NCBI RefSeq assembly: GCF_018417595.1
Contig: NZ_CP070982.1
Coordinates: 3,058,001-3,122,000 of the forward strand
Reading direction: 5' to 3'
Source: Pseudomonas entomophila
GTDB lineage: Bacteria; Pseudomonadota; Gammaproteobacteria; Pseudomonadales; Pseudomonadaceae
Length of the DNA: 64,000 nt
Shown piece by piece: positions 51,781-61,058 of this stretch (position 1 is the first letter of the stretch; each line of letters opens with the position of its first letter). The position numbers and the translations under genes are program-made. The notes beneath the pieces were generated by a model. It saw nothing but the letters and a program-made list of their open reading frames with translations, was not told the origin of the DNA and searched no databases.

Positions 51781-53271
51781 TCAGCGCAGCTGGATCCAGG
51801 TGGTCTTGAGCTGGGTGTACTTGTCGAACGAATGCAGCGAGAGATCGCGGCCGAAACCGGATTGGCGGCCGCCACCGAAGGGCACGGTGACGTCCAGGGC
51901 GTCGACGGTATTGACCGACACGGTGCCGGCCTTCAGGCGCCGGGCCACACGGTGGGCGCGGTTGAGGTCGTCGCTCCACACCGACGCGGCCAGGCCATAG
52001 AGGCTGTCGTTGGCCAGGGCGATGGCCTGTTCCTCGTCATCGAAGGTGCTGACCGCCAGTACCGGACCGAACACTTCTTCGCGGGCCAGGACCATGTCCT
52101 GGCGCACGTCGGTGAAGATCGTCGGCATGATGAAGTTCTGCGAGCCGTTCACGCTCAGGCGCTCACCGCCGTACCGCAGGCGTGCGCCCTGCTCCCGGGC
52201 CTGACCGATGGCTGCCTCGATACGTGCGGCCTGCGCGGCATCGACGATGGCGCCTGCGCGGCTGGCCGGGTCGAGCGGGTCGCCCGGCAGCCACTCGCGA
52301 GCTTTGAGCACAAGGCGCTCGACGAACTCGTCATGGATCGAACGGTGCACATACAGCCGCGAGTTGGCCGAGCACACCTCACCCTGGTTGAAGAAGATGC
52401 CGAACGCGGCCTTCTGCGCCGCCAGGTCGAGGTCCCGGCAGTCGTCGAACACCAGGTTCGGGCTCTTGCCGCCGCACTCCAGCCACACCTGCTTGAGGTT
52501 CGACTGCGCCGCGTACTGCATGAAGTACTTGCCCACCTGGGTGGAACCGGTGAACACCAGGCAATCCACGTCCGGGTGCAGGCCCAGGGCACGTCCAGCC
52601 GTTTCCCCTAGGCCAGGCACCACGTTGAACACGCCTTCCGGCAGCCCGGCCTGCAGCGCCAGCTCGGCCAGGCGCAAGGCCGAAAACGGCGACTGTTCGG
52701 CCGGCTTGAGCACCACGCTGTTACCGGCAGCCAGCGCCGGGGCAACCTTCCAGGCGGCCATGTCCAGCGGGAAATTCCACGGTACCACCGCGCCGATCAC
52801 CCCCAGCGGTTCGCGAGTGATCATCGCCACGGCGCTGCTGGCGGTCGGCGCGACCTGGTCGTAGAGCTTGTCCAGCGCCTCGCCGTACCAGGCGAACACC
52901 TGGGCCGCGCCGGGCACATCGATGCTGTAGGCATCCATCACCGGCTTGCCCATGTTCAGCGAGTCGAGCAGCGCCAATTCCTCGCGGTGGGCCAGCATCA
53001 GTTCGGCCAGGCGCACCAGCACGCGCTTGCGCTCACCCGGCGCCATCCGGGCCCAGGGCCCTTGCTCGAACGCACGCCGGGCTGAGCGCACTGCCAGGTC
53101 GACTTCGTGGTCGGCGCAGGCGGCAACGTCGGCCAGGCACTGGTTGGTCGCCGGGTTGATGGCCGCGAAGGTGGCGCCGTCGCGGGCCGCGACCGGGCGC
53201 CCGTCGATCAACGCGGTGGTGATGAAGCGTTGCCGTGCAGCGCGCTGCTGCCAATCGCTTTTCGTATGCAC
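51781..53271 (-). CDS. aldehyde dehydrogenase (KauB/PuuC-like, aminobutyraldehyde type)
   Basis: About 496 residues from GTG 53271, where GGAG lies six bases upstream; no suitable ATG is available. ALDH signatures include VVPWNFPLDMAAWKVAPALAAG, the Glu in LECGGKSPNLVF and the catalytic Cys in FFNQGEVCSANSR, with VPFGGGRQSGFGRDLS at the end. It would oxidise gamma-glutamyl- or 4-aminobutyraldehyde to GABA-level products. It precedes the SpuC-like gene by 22 bases, and a LuxR regulator gene lies just upstream. Confidence 0.88.
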   Translation of the reverse strand: MHTKSDWQQRAARQRFITTALIDGRPVAARDGATFAAINPATNQCLADVAACADHEVDLAVRSARRAFEQGPWARMAPGERKRVLVRLAELMLAHREELALLDSLNMGKPVMDAYSIDVPGAAQVFAWYGEALDKLYDQVAPTASSAVAMITREPLGVIGAVVPWNFPLDMAAWKVAPALAAGNSVVLKPAEQSPFSALRLAELALQAGLPEGVFNVVPGLGETAGRALGLHPDVDCLVFTGSTQVGKYFMQYAAQSNLKQVWLECGGKSPNLVFDDCRDLDLAAQKAAFGIFFNQGEVCSANSRLYVHRSIHDEFVERLVLKAREWLPGDPLDPASRAGAIVDAAQAARIEAAIGQAREQGARLRYGGERLSVNGSQNFIMPTIFTDVRQDMVLAREEVFGPVLAVSTFDDEEQAIALANDSLYGLAASVWSDDLNRAHRVARRLKAGTVSVNTVDALDVTVPFGGGRQSGFGRDLSLHSFDKYTQLKTTWIQLR

Positions 53272-53339
53272 GCAGGTCTCCCCTCCGGCCACACGCGGGG
53301 CCGGTGATTGTCGTTGTCTGGATGAGGTGAAGCGGTGGT

Positions 53340-54188
53340 TCAGCGCCGTCGCAGGTAGCTTTCCAGTGGGTCCTTGCTCAGGCCTTCCTGGGCCTGTGCG
53401 AGCGAGGCGATGAACAGTGAGAACAGCTCGGCCTGGGTGGCGATGTCGAGCTTGGCGTAGAGGTTCTTGCGGTGGGTCTTGACGGTGTCTTCGCTGATGC
53501 CCAGGCGCTCGGCCAGCGAGCGCGTGGAATGGCCGCGCAGCAGGTACTGGGCGATATGGCATTCGCGCTCGGTGAGCAGTGAAGAACCGAAATTGTTCAG
53601 CGCCGCGCTGATCTGCCGCCCCAGCGCACTCTCGAAACGCCCGCCCTGAGTCTCGGCGTCCAGGTGCCCCCAGTGCCGGCGCACCACCGCCACCACCCAG
53701 GCGGCGATGCACTTGAGCTCGGCCACCTGGCGGCTGCCCAGGCGCCGGGTGCTGCCCAGGGCCACGGCGATGGACAACTGCTCATCCAGCGGCACCAGGT
53801 AGTTGAGTTCGTCTTCCAGATGAGCGTGGCGATAGAACGCGGTGTAGTACTCGCTGCGTGTGAAGTGGTCGGGGGCGACATCGCTCAGGCGATAGCAGCC
53901 GGCGGCCACGCCGTCCATGCAGGCGCGGTAGAACGGGCACAGCAGGTAATAGCCCTCCAGGTACTTCTGCACATTGCCCTCGGGCAGCCAAGGGCCGTCT
54001 TCGTCCTTGGCGAACAGTGCCGAGGGCAGGCCCTTGCGCGGGTAGAGGAACACCGTGATGGCCTGGCACGGTGCCAATTGGTTGAGCGCGGCGAACAGCG
54101 CCTCGACGAAACCGGGCGTGCCGATGGCATCGACCACGCGGGCCATCCGGGCGTACCAGTCGGGTGAGTTCAGCTGGGCGTTGCTCAT
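53340..54188 (-). CDS. LuxR-family regulator, paralogue of the 49391 gene
   Basis: About 282 residues from ATG 54188. The same N-terminal sensor family as the regulator at 49391, followed by an intact GerE helix-turn-helix (LTERECHIAQYLLRGHSTRSLAERLGISEDTVKTHRKNLYAKLDI). It heads the aldehyde dehydrogenase/aminotransferase genes with a 68-base gap, so it probably controls polyamine or amine degradation. The signal bound is unknown. Confidence 0.85.
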   Translation of the reverse strand: MSNAQLNSPDWYARMARVVDAIGTPGFVEALFAALNQLAPCQAITVFLYPRKGLPSALFAKDEDGPWLPEGNVQKYLEGYYLLCPFYRACMDGVAAGCYRLSDVAPDHFTRSEYYTAFYRHAHLEDELNYLVPLDEQLSIAVALGSTRRLGSRQVAELKCIAAWVVAVVRRHWGHLDAETQGGRFESALGRQISAALNNFGSSLLTERECHIAQYLLRGHSTRSLAERLGISEDTVKTHRKNLYAKLDIATQAELFSLFIASLAQAQEGLSKDPLESYLRRR

Positions 54189-54312
54189 TATTGTCGTCCC
54201 CGCCAGGGTGAGTGCTGGGCAGGATTGTTTCATGGGGACGATGGAGCGGCTATCACCCTTCGGGGTGAGCGTTAAGTACGGGTGTCGACATTGCAGCGTC
54301 TGCACCATCCCG

Positions 54313-54427
54313 GTGGGAGCGGCCTTGTGTCGCGAAAGGGCTGCGTAGCAGCCCCAGGATCTCAATGCCGAGCGAAGATCCCCGGGGCCGCTTTGCGGCC
54401 CTTTCGCGACACAAGGCCGCTCCCACA
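54313..54427. repeat. long inverted repeat, second copy
   Basis: Near-identical in layout to 14019-14133: outer arms GTGGGAGCGGCCTTGTGTCGCG, inner GGGCTGC/GCAGCCCC, loop differing. It occupies the 419-base gap between divergent genes, together with the upstream region of the enoyl-CoA hydratase-like gene. Confidence 0.85.
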
Positions 54428-54607
54428 GGCAACGCGCTGTTGCTACAGTGCGGCATCGGGCCAGGAACGCGCGAAGCGATAAAAATGCAGGGTGACCCTG
54501 CAGATTTGCCAATTGTGCAGGGCAAATTTGCATGACAGGATCCAGCGACCCGCCCGCGCATTCCAGGACTTCACTTGGAAAATCAATAACAAAGCAGGGA
54601 GACCGCG

Positions 54608-55678
54608 ATGACCGCGCACGCTCAACCCTCGGCAACGGATCATGTACTGGCCGAGGTCCGCAATCACATCGGCCACCTCACCCTAAACCGCCCCGCCGGC
54701 CTCAACGCCCTCACCTTGGAGATGGTACGCAGCCTGCAGCGCCACCTTGACCAGTGGGCCCAGGACCCGCAGGTACATGCCGTGATGCTTCGTGGCGAAG
54801 GCCCCAAAGGCTTTTGTGCCGGGGGCGATATCCGCTCGCTGCACGACAGTTTCAAGGCCGGCGATACGCTTCACGAAGACTTCTTTGTCGAAGAATATGC
54901 CCTCGACCTGTGCATCCATCGTTACCGCAAGCCGGTGCTGGTACTGATGGACGGTTTCACCCTCGGTGGCGGCATGGGCCTGGCCCAGGGTTGCGATCTG
55001 CGCATCGTCACCGAGCGTAGCCGTTTGGGCATGCCCGAAGTGGGCATCGGCTACTTCCCGGACGTCGGCGGCAGCTACTTCCTTTCCCGCGTGCCGGGCG
55101 AGCTGGGTATCTACCTCGGTGTCAGCGGCAGCCAGGTCAAGGCCGCCGATGCCCTCTACTGCGGCCTGGCCGACTGGTACCTGGACAGTGAAAAGCTCAC
55201 TGCCCTGGATGACGGGCTCGATCACCTGACCTTCGGCGCCAACCCGCGCAAGGATCTGCAAGGCCTGCTGGCCAGCCTGGGTACCCAGTCGCTGGAAGAA
55301 GCGCCGCTGGCGAAACTGCGCCCGGTGATCGACCACTTCTTCGCCCTGCCCGACCTGAACAGCATCCTCGAGCAACTGCGGACCGTGGCCATCGGCGACA
55401 GCCGCCAATGGGCGCTGGATACCGCCGACCTGCTGGCAACCCGCTCGCCGTTGGCCATGGCCGTGACCTTGGAACTGCTGCGCCGCGGCCGCCACCTGGC
55501 GCTGGAAGACTGCTTCGCCATGGAACTGCACATCGATCGCCAGTGGTTCGAATACGGCGATATCATCGAAGGCGTACGCGCCCTGATCATCGACAAGGAC
55601 AAGCAGCCGCGCTGGAACCCGCCCACCCTGGCAGGCCTGACGGCACAGCGGGTCGACCAATTCTTCGAAGGCCTGTGA
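54608..55678 (+). CDS. 3-hydroxyisobutyryl-CoA hydrolase (enoyl-CoA hydratase/isomerase superfamily)
   Basis: 356 residues, the length of HIBYL-CoA hydrolases rather than of ~260-residue crotonases. Oxyanion-hole segments [14 protein letters not shown] and [20 protein letters not shown], the catalytic Glu region [22 protein letters not shown], and an extended C-terminal domain support the call. It removes CoA from 3-hydroxyisobutyryl-CoA in valine degradation. The adjacent acyl-CoA dehydrogenase gene (16 bases downstream) fits the isobutyryl-CoA step of the same pathway. Confidence 0.87.
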   Translation: MTAHAQPSATDHVLAEVRNHIGHLTLNRPAGLNALTLEMVRSLQRHLDQWAQDPQVHAVMLRGEGPKGFCAGGDIRSLHDSFKAGDTLHEDFFVEEYALDLCIHRYRKPVLVLMDGFTLGGGMGLAQGCDLRIVTERSRLGMPEVGIGYFPDVGGSYFLSRVPGELGIYLGVSGSQVKAADALYCGLADWYLDSEKLTALDDGLDHLTFGANPRKDLQGLLASLGTQSLEEAPLAKLRPVIDHFFALPDLNSILEQLRTVAIGDSRQWALDTADLLATRSPLAMAVTLELLRRGRHLALEDCFAMELHIDRQWFEYGDIIEGVRALIIDKDKQPRWNPPTLAGLTAQRVDQFFEGL

Positions 55679-55694
55679 GCCCGGGAGTACACAG

Positions 55695-56846
55695 ATGCAA
55701 GACCTTGAACTGAGCGAAGAGCAGATCATGATCCGCGACATGGCCCGGGACTTCGCCCGCGGCGAGATCGCGCCCCATGCCCAGGCCTGGGAGAAGGCCG
55801 GCTGGATCGACGACGAGGTGGTGCGCAAGATGGGCGAGCTGGGCCTGCTCGGCATGGTCGCCCCGGAGCAGTTCGGCGGCAGCTACACCGACTACGTGGC
55901 CTATGCCCTGGCGGTCGAGGAGATCTCCGCCGGCGACGGCGCCATCGGCGCGCTGATGAGCATCCACAACTCGGTGGGCTGCGGGCCGCTGCTGGCCTAT
56001 GGCACGCCGGAACAGCAGCAGGCCTGGCTACCCAGGCTGGCCACTGGCGAGGTGATCGGTTGCTTCTGCCTGACCGAGCCCCAGGCCGGCTCCGAAGCAC
56101 ACAACCTGCGCACCCGCGCCGAACTGGTCGATGGCCAGTGGGTGATCAATGGCGCCAAGCAGTTCGTCAGCAATGCGCGCCGGGCCAAGCTTGCCATCGT
56201 CTTCGCCGTGACCGACCCGGAGCTGGGCAAGAAAGGCCTGTCGGCGTTCCTCGTACCCACTGACAACCCGGGGTTCAAGGTAGACCGCAGCGAGCACAAG
56301 ATGGGGATCCGCGCCTCCGACACCTGCGCCGTGACCCTGGACAACTGCCGCATCCCGGCCGCCAACCTGCTCGGTGAGCGTGGCAGGGGCCTGGCCATCG
56401 CCCTGTCCAACCTCGAGGGCGGGCGCATCGGTATCGCTGCCCAGGCCCTGGGCATCGCCCGTGCGGCGTTCGAGGCGGCACTGGTCTATTCCCGTGACCG
56501 CATCCAGTTCGGCAAGCCGATCAACGAACACCAGAGCATCGCCAACCTGCTGGCCGACATGCAGGTGCAGGTCAATGCCGCGCGGTTGCTGATCCTGCAT
56601 GCCGCCCGCCTGCGCACGGCGGGCAAGCCATGCCTGTCGGAGGCTTCGCAGGCCAAGCTGTTCGCCTCGGAGATGGCCGAGCGGGTGTGCTCCATGGCCA
56701 TCCAGGTGCATGGGGGATATGGGTATCTTGAAGACTACCCGGTGGAGAAATACTACCGGGATGCGCGGATCACCCAGATCTACGAAGGGTCCAGCGAGAT
56801 CCAGCGCATGCTGATCGCGCGGGAGTTGAAGCACTATCCGTTGTGA
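55695..56846 (+). CDS. acyl-CoA dehydrogenase, isobutyryl-CoA type
   Basis: 383 residues. FAD/acyl-CoA dehydrogenase family with the N-terminal helical domain, [18 protein letters not shown] in the middle and a C-terminal [35 protein letters not shown] in which the Glu of YEGSSEI is the catalytic base of short- and branched-chain enzymes. Its position after the hydroxyisobutyryl-CoA hydrolase gene suggests isobutyryl-CoA oxidation to methacrylyl-CoA in valine breakdown. The other enzymes of that route are not in the window. Confidence 0.9.
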   Translation: MQDLELSEEQIMIRDMARDFARGEIAPHAQAWEKAGWIDDEVVRKMGELGLLGMVAPEQFGGSYTDYVAYALAVEEISAGDGAIGALMSIHNSVGCGPLLAYGTPEQQQAWLPRLATGEVIGCFCLTEPQAGSEAHNLRTRAELVDGQWVINGAKQFVSNARRAKLAIVFAVTDPELGKKGLSAFLVPTDNPGFKVDRSEHKMGIRASDTCAVTLDNCRIPAANLLGERGRGLAIALSNLEGGRIGIAAQALGIARAAFEAALVYSRDRIQFGKPINEHQSIANLLADMQVQVNAARLLILHAARLRTAGKPCLSEASQAKLFASEMAERVCSMAIQVHGGYGYLEDYPVEKYYRDARITQIYEGSSEIQRMLIARELKHYPL

Positions 56847-57005
56847 CCCCATTCACCAGCAAGGCGGGTTCCTACCCGGACCGTAGAAGCCTGCCTTGCC
56901 CGCTGCACCCGACTAGACTCAATGGACGATACCCCGACCGCAACGCACGGCCAGGGCCAGACAGACCAGGCAAGAACGGGGGGCTGCCACACGTGGAGGT
57001 GTGCG

Positions 57006-57896
57006 ATGAGCCAGTTCAAGCGGTTGTTCGTCATGCTCGGCCCGCAGATGCGCTACAGCCCTGCCCTGCAACGGGCCGCGGCGCTGGCCGAATCCAGCGG
57101 TGCGCTGCTGGATATCAATATCTTCGTCGACGATGTCGATACCTTCGGCCTGATGGGCGACAGCCGCGAGCGTGAACGCCTGCTCGACGACAACCGTCGG
57201 TGGCTTGCGGACGCGGCGGAGCAACTGCGCGACAGCGGGCTGGATGTCTCGACCGAACTGCTGCTGACCCGCGACCCACTGGGCAGTGTCATCGAGCAGA
57301 TCGAGCGCCTGGGCTGCGACCTGTTGGTCAAGGACGTGCAGCACGAACCCGTGCTCAAGCGCCTGCTGGTCACGCCCCTGGACTGGCAACTGCTCAAGGA
57401 CAGCCCGGTCGCCGTGCACCTGGTCAGCGATATCCGCCTGCCCCTGCCGCGCCAGGTCGCCGCCGCGGTCGACCTCAACAGCCATGGCGCCGGCGAACAC
57501 CTGGACGAGCAAGTGATCCACAGCGCCCATGCCCTGGCCCTGCAATGCAATGCCGAGTTGCACTTGCTGCACGTCTGCGACGCCACCAAGACCCATATCG
57601 CCGACTTCGGTGCCGGCACCGTGACCATGCCGGGGTTCGACGGCAGCGTGCGCGCGGCCCAACGGGCAGCGTTCAACCGCCTGGGTGATCATCATGAAAT
57701 TGCATTGGAGCGCCGACATTTTCTCGAAGGGCCTGCGATCAAGGCGATCGCCCACTACATTGCCCAGAGCCGGGTGGATGTGATCGTCATGGGCAACCAC
57801 CGGCACGATGCGATGCAGACGTTCCTGGGGGGGACCACAGCGCACGTGCTGGAGCACCCGCTGTGCAACGTGCTGGCGATCAAGGCTGTGCGCTGA
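57006..57896 (+). CDS. tandem-domain universal stress protein
   Basis: 296 residues from ATG 57006. Two UspA domains: the first lacks a clear nucleotide loop, and the second ends VDVIVMGNHRHDAMQTFLGGTTAHVLEHPLCNVLAIKA, close to the G-x2-G-x9-G(S/T) ATP-binding pattern. Tandem proteins of this type act in stress or anaerobic survival in pseudomonads. A palindrome lies directly after the gene and may end transcription. Confidence 0.87.
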   Translation: MSQFKRLFVMLGPQMRYSPALQRAAALAESSGALLDINIFVDDVDTFGLMGDSRERERLLDDNRRWLADAAEQLRDSGLDVSTELLLTRDPLGSVIEQIERLGCDLLVKDVQHEPVLKRLLVTPLDWQLLKDSPVAVHLVSDIRLPLPRQVAAAVDLNSHGAGEHLDEQVIHSAHALALQCNAELHLLHVCDATKTHIADFGAGTVTMPGFDGSVRAAQRAAFNRLGDHHEIALERRHFLEGPAIKAIAHYIAQSRVDVIVMGNHRHDAMQTFLGGTTAHVLEHPLCNVLAIKAVR

Positions 57897-57903
57897 ATCG
57901 AAA

Positions 57904-57948
57904 CATGCCCCTGTAGGCGCCAGCAAGGCTGGCGCCTACAGGGGCATG
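57904..57948. terminator. perfect 20-bp stem palindrome between convergent genes
   Basis: Arms CATGCCCCTGTAGGCGCCAG and complement, five-base loop, in the 59-base gap between two convergent genes. There is no U-tract, so it may instead be a single REP unit. Confidence 0.5.
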
Positions 57949-57955
57949 TGCGGGT

Positions 57956-58477
57956 TCAGAAGCCCTTGCTGTAGAACAGCGAGTACGACTCGATGCCGTC
58001 GTTCGGCTGCTTGAGGCCGGCGTTGGAGTAATGCATGGCGCGCAGTCCGATCTTCTGGTCGGCCGGCAGTTTCAGGCCAAAGCCGATACGGTCTTCGAAG
58101 TTGACCGACGAACCCAGGCGCTGATCACCCACGTCGGTCTTGGAGAATGCCGCCAGGCCGATACCGGCCTCGATGAACGGGGTGTAGGTGAAGCCACTGA
58201 ACTCGTAGACGAACACCGGGCTGAGCGACAGCGAATGGGCACCGCTGGCATCGCCCCCTTCCCAGTAGGTGTACGCCGCGTCCCAGTATCCGGTCAGGTG
58301 GCCGGTGCTGCTTTCCAACCATTTGGTGTCCCAGTCGAACGACAGGCCGATGCGGTAGGTCATGTCGCCCTGACCAGTGGCCCCCACGGCACCAGACACC
58401 TGCGCGGCCTGGGCCAGATTGGCCCCGGCGATGGCCAGCACGGCGGCTGCCAACGAAGCGGCGAGACGGGTTTTCAT
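57956..58477 (-). CDS. pagL: lipid A 3-O-deacylase PagL
   Basis: About 173 residues from ATG 58477. Signal peptide (LAASLAAAVLAIAGANLAQAA) then an eight-stranded barrel-like protein ending in an aromatic residue (FYSKGF), as outer-membrane proteins do. The PagL catalytic region AMHYSNAGLKQPNDGIESYS carries the conserved His, Ser and Glu. It trims the 3-position acyl chain from lipid A in the outer membrane. The upstream gap (58478-58686) holds AT-rich sequence with no gene. Confidence 0.88.
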   Translation of the reverse strand: MKTRLAASLAAAVLAIAGANLAQAAQVSGAVGATGQGDMTYRIGLSFDWDTKWLESSTGHLTGYWDAAYTYWEGGDASGAHSLSLSPVFVYEFSGFTYTPFIEAGIGLAAFSKTDVGDQRLGSSVNFEDRIGFGLKLPADQKIGLRAMHYSNAGLKQPNDGIESYSLFYSKGF

Positions 58478-58686
58478 CAATGACTTCTCCTGATGGTATT
58501 CACGAACAGGCCATTGCCTTCCTGGCCTGCGGCAAGCGGGGGCTCGAGCCCCTCGTTGTGCACGTGCGACCCGACGCACCCCACCGGGTCACAAGTGGTA
58601 ATAATTTTTTGATTATTGTCTGAATAATCTCAAAGTTGAAGTGTTTTGCCACTATCGATGGAGGACAGTCCGTTCCATCTGTGCAT

Positions 58687-59433
58687 TCAGTCGTATTCCG
58701 ACTCCGCATGTTCGCCCAGCAACCTGCGCTGGCGGGGCGTGGCCGCCGCCAGCACTTCGGGATTGAACTGCCAGTCGAGATAGGGGGAGAACTTCTGCGC
58801 CACCATCCGCCGCCCATAGTGCACCTGGAGCATGTCGCGGACTTGCCCGTTGCTGCGGTTGGCGCCACCGGCATGCCAGCAATCGCTGCGAAAGACCAGC
58901 GCATCACCGGCCGTGCACAGGATGGGCACGGCGCCCTGCCCTAGCCAGTTGTCCTCGCCCGGCCTGGGCGCACGGCCCGCATGATGACTGCCGGGCACGA
59001 CCCAAGTCGGCCCCAGTGCCAGGTCGACATCACAGAGATAGAGTTGCGCGGTGAGTATCTGCATGGGCTGGGTGAAGCGTTGCAGGCTGCTCAGCCACTC
59101 GGGCAGTTCCATGGGCAGATGGTCCAGGTGCAACCCCGTGCCAGGGTAGCCTGGGTGGCTGCGCCATGCGGTCTGGCCAATCACGTGACAGTCGCTCCCC
59201 AGCGCGGCTTCGGCAAGCTCGATCAACGGCGGCAGGTCGAGAAACGGCAACCACAACGGATCGCGGTTGAAGACGCACTTGTAGTGCTCCAACAGCCCCT
59301 GGTAGTCCCAGTGCAGCGGTTGCAGATCGTCGATTGCACAGCGAAGCAAGGCAATACGCAAGGGGTCCAGCACAGCGGGAATCATGACGTATCCCTCGTC
59401 GCACAGCCCCTGCAAACGCAATTCAGCCTCCAT
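58687..59433 (-). CDS. phytanoyl-CoA dioxygenase-like Fe(II)/2-oxoglutarate oxygenase
   Basis: 248 residues. Double-stranded beta-helix oxygenase with the metal-binding HxD in TGLHLDHLP and the distal His in RSDCWHAGGANRS, followed by an Arg for 2-oxoglutarate in NGQVRDMLQ. Signature GPTWVVPGSHHAGR is common to PhyH proteins. The substrate is unknown; members hydroxylate diverse small molecules. Start ATG 59433 has a GGGG-type ribosome site. It is monocistronic as far as can be seen. Confidence 0.85.
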   Translation of the reverse strand: MEAELRLQGLCDEGYVMIPAVLDPLRIALLRCAIDDLQPLHWDYQGLLEHYKCVFNRDPLWLPFLDLPPLIELAEAALGSDCHVIGQTAWRSHPGYPGTGLHLDHLPMELPEWLSSLQRFTQPMQILTAQLYLCDVDLALGPTWVVPGSHHAGRAPRPGEDNWLGQGAVPILCTAGDALVFRSDCWHAGGANRSNGQVRDMLQVHYGRRMVAQKFSPYLDWQFNPEVLAAATPRQRRLLGEHAESEYD

Positions 59434-59513
59434 ATTGCCCCCCGTAGGAGCCGGCTTGCCGGTGAACCAATCCCCAAGCCGACTCCAAAGAGAACATTTG
59501 TACGCCTACCGAT

Positions 59514-59957
59514 TCAATGCCAGTTCAGGTCCACCCTGGCAGGCGTCTTGCCATCCACCGCCACCAGCTGCTGCAAGGTCTGCCCACCCGCCGTGCCCGT
59601 CACCCGGTAGTGCCCCGGTGGCAGTTGCACGAAGATCAACGGGCCAACATCCTGCAACGCCAGCACCGATTGCCCCTGTGCCGACTGGATATCCACCGCC
59701 GCCCCGCTCTGGAACTGGCCATCGCGGCCAACGGAAAGGGTGATGTGCAAATCGTAGCCTGGAGTACGACGCAGGGCGTTGGCTTCATCCTGGCCGATGC
59801 CGCCCTGCAGGTAACGGATGCCGTTCTGTTGCTGGGGTTGCAATTGCACGCCCTGTGGGTCGATCGGGGCATTCAGGTCGGCGGCCGCCGCCAGGGTCCA
59901 GGGCATGGCCAGGGCGAGCATCAGTGCCGCGCACAGACCGTAATGATGGGTACGCAT
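59514..59957 (-). CDS. small exported beta-sandwich protein (carboxypeptidase-regulatory-like)
   Basis: 147 residues from ATG 59957 with GGGAGG upstream. Signal peptide (ALMLALAMPWTLAAAADL). The mature part has QGGIGQDEANALRRTPGYDLHITLSVGRDGQF and VGPLIFVQLPPGHYRVTGTAGGQ, typical of a short carboxypeptidase regulatory-type fold found in periplasmic proteins of pseudomonads. No catalytic residues. Function unknown. Confidence 0.7.
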   Translation of the reverse strand: MRTHHYGLCAALMLALAMPWTLAAAADLNAPIDPQGVQLQPQQQNGIRYLQGGIGQDEANALRRTPGYDLHITLSVGRDGQFQSGAAVDIQSAQGQSVLALQDVGPLIFVQLPPGHYRVTGTAGGQTLQQLVAVDGKTPARVDLNWH

Positions 59958-60080
59958 GGTGCATTCCTCCCTCTGGGGGATGGTCTACACACATTGGATG
60001 ATTTCCAGGTGCCGTCGTTCGCAAACCAGCGCGCCGTTAGTCTGTGTACTGTGGTGTCCGCATCGCGGCTGAAGCCGCGC

Positions 60081-60959
60081 CTACAGGGGCGCGTCGCGAC
60101 GCTCCTCGAGCAGCTTGATGAACATGCTCAAGCTGCGCGATACCGTTCCACGCCGCCACACCAGCCAAGTCTTGAGATAGCGGAAATCCTCCGCCATCGG
60201 CCAAGCGCTCACCGTGCTGCACCCAGGCATGTTGTCGAGCATGCTGCGCGGCATCATGGCCAGCCCCGCGCCGGCACTGACACAGGCGAGCATACCGTGG
60301 TAGGACTCCATCTCGTGGATCTTGCCCGGCACGGCCTGGTCATGGACGAACCAGCTTTCGAAATGGTGGCGGTACGAGCAGTTGGCGCGGAAGGCATAGA
60401 TGCTCGCGCCGTTGACGTCGCGGGCACGGGTCACCGGTGCGTGGTTGAGCGGCGCGATGACCATCATTTCCTCCTCGAACACCGGCATGCCCTCGAGGGT
60501 CGGGTGCAGCACCGGGCCATCGACGAAAGCCGCCACCAGGCGCCCGGACAACACCCCTTCGAGCATGGTCCCCGAGGGCCCGGTGGACAGGTCCAGGTCG
60601 ACCTTGGGGTAGCGCTGGTTATAGGCCGCCAGCAGCGCTGGAATGCGCACCGCCGCCGTGCTTTCCAGCGAACCCAGGGCGAAGGTGCCCTGCGGATCCT
60701 CGCCGGCCACCGTCAGGCGCGCCTCGTGCACCAGGTCGAGGATGCGCCGGGTGTATTCCAGGAAATTCCACCCGGCAGGCGACAGCCGCAACCGGCTCTT
60801 CTCGCGGATGAACAGCTCGACGCCCAGGTCCTCTTCCAGCTGCTTGATGCGGGTGGTCAGGTTCGACGGCACCCGGTGGATATGCTGGGCGGCAGCGCTG
60901 ATGCTGCCGTGCTCGGCCACGGCCTTGAACATCTCGAGTTGCACCAGGTCCACAGTCAT
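60081..60959 (-). CDS. ptrR: LysR-family regulator, PtrR-like (putrescine utilisation)
   Basis: About 292 residues from ATG 60959; GTG 60953 is better spaced from the GGAG site and may be the real start. Typical N-terminal helix-turn-helix ([39 protein letters not shown]), LysR ligand domain after it. It is divergent from a succinate-semialdehyde dehydrogenase gene, and this pairing is the known PtrR-sad arrangement, where PtrR represses or activates semialdehyde dehydrogenase during putrescine/GABA breakdown. A single REP unit overlaps its 3' end. Confidence 0.8.
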   Translation of the reverse strand: MTVDLVQLEMFKAVAEHGSISAAAQHIHRVPSNLTTRIKQLEEDLGVELFIREKSRLRLSPAGWNFLEYTRRILDLVHEARLTVAGEDPQGTFALGSLESTAAVRIPALLAAYNQRYPKVDLDLSTGPSGTMLEGVLSGRLVAAFVDGPVLHPTLEGMPVFEEEMMVIAPLNHAPVTRARDVNGASIYAFRANCSYRHHFESWFVHDQAVPGKIHEMESYHGMLACVSAGAGLAMMPRSMLDNMPGCSTVSAWPMAEDFRYLKTWLVWRRGTVSRSLSMFIKLLEERRDAPL

Positions 60960-61058
60960 TCTCCAAACGTGAATGTTTCGCTCAGTATTATTCAGTTTTC
61001 AATAAAGCGCGCCACCCCTAGTCTGGGCTCACCCCATCAAAACAATGAGCGTCCAGCC

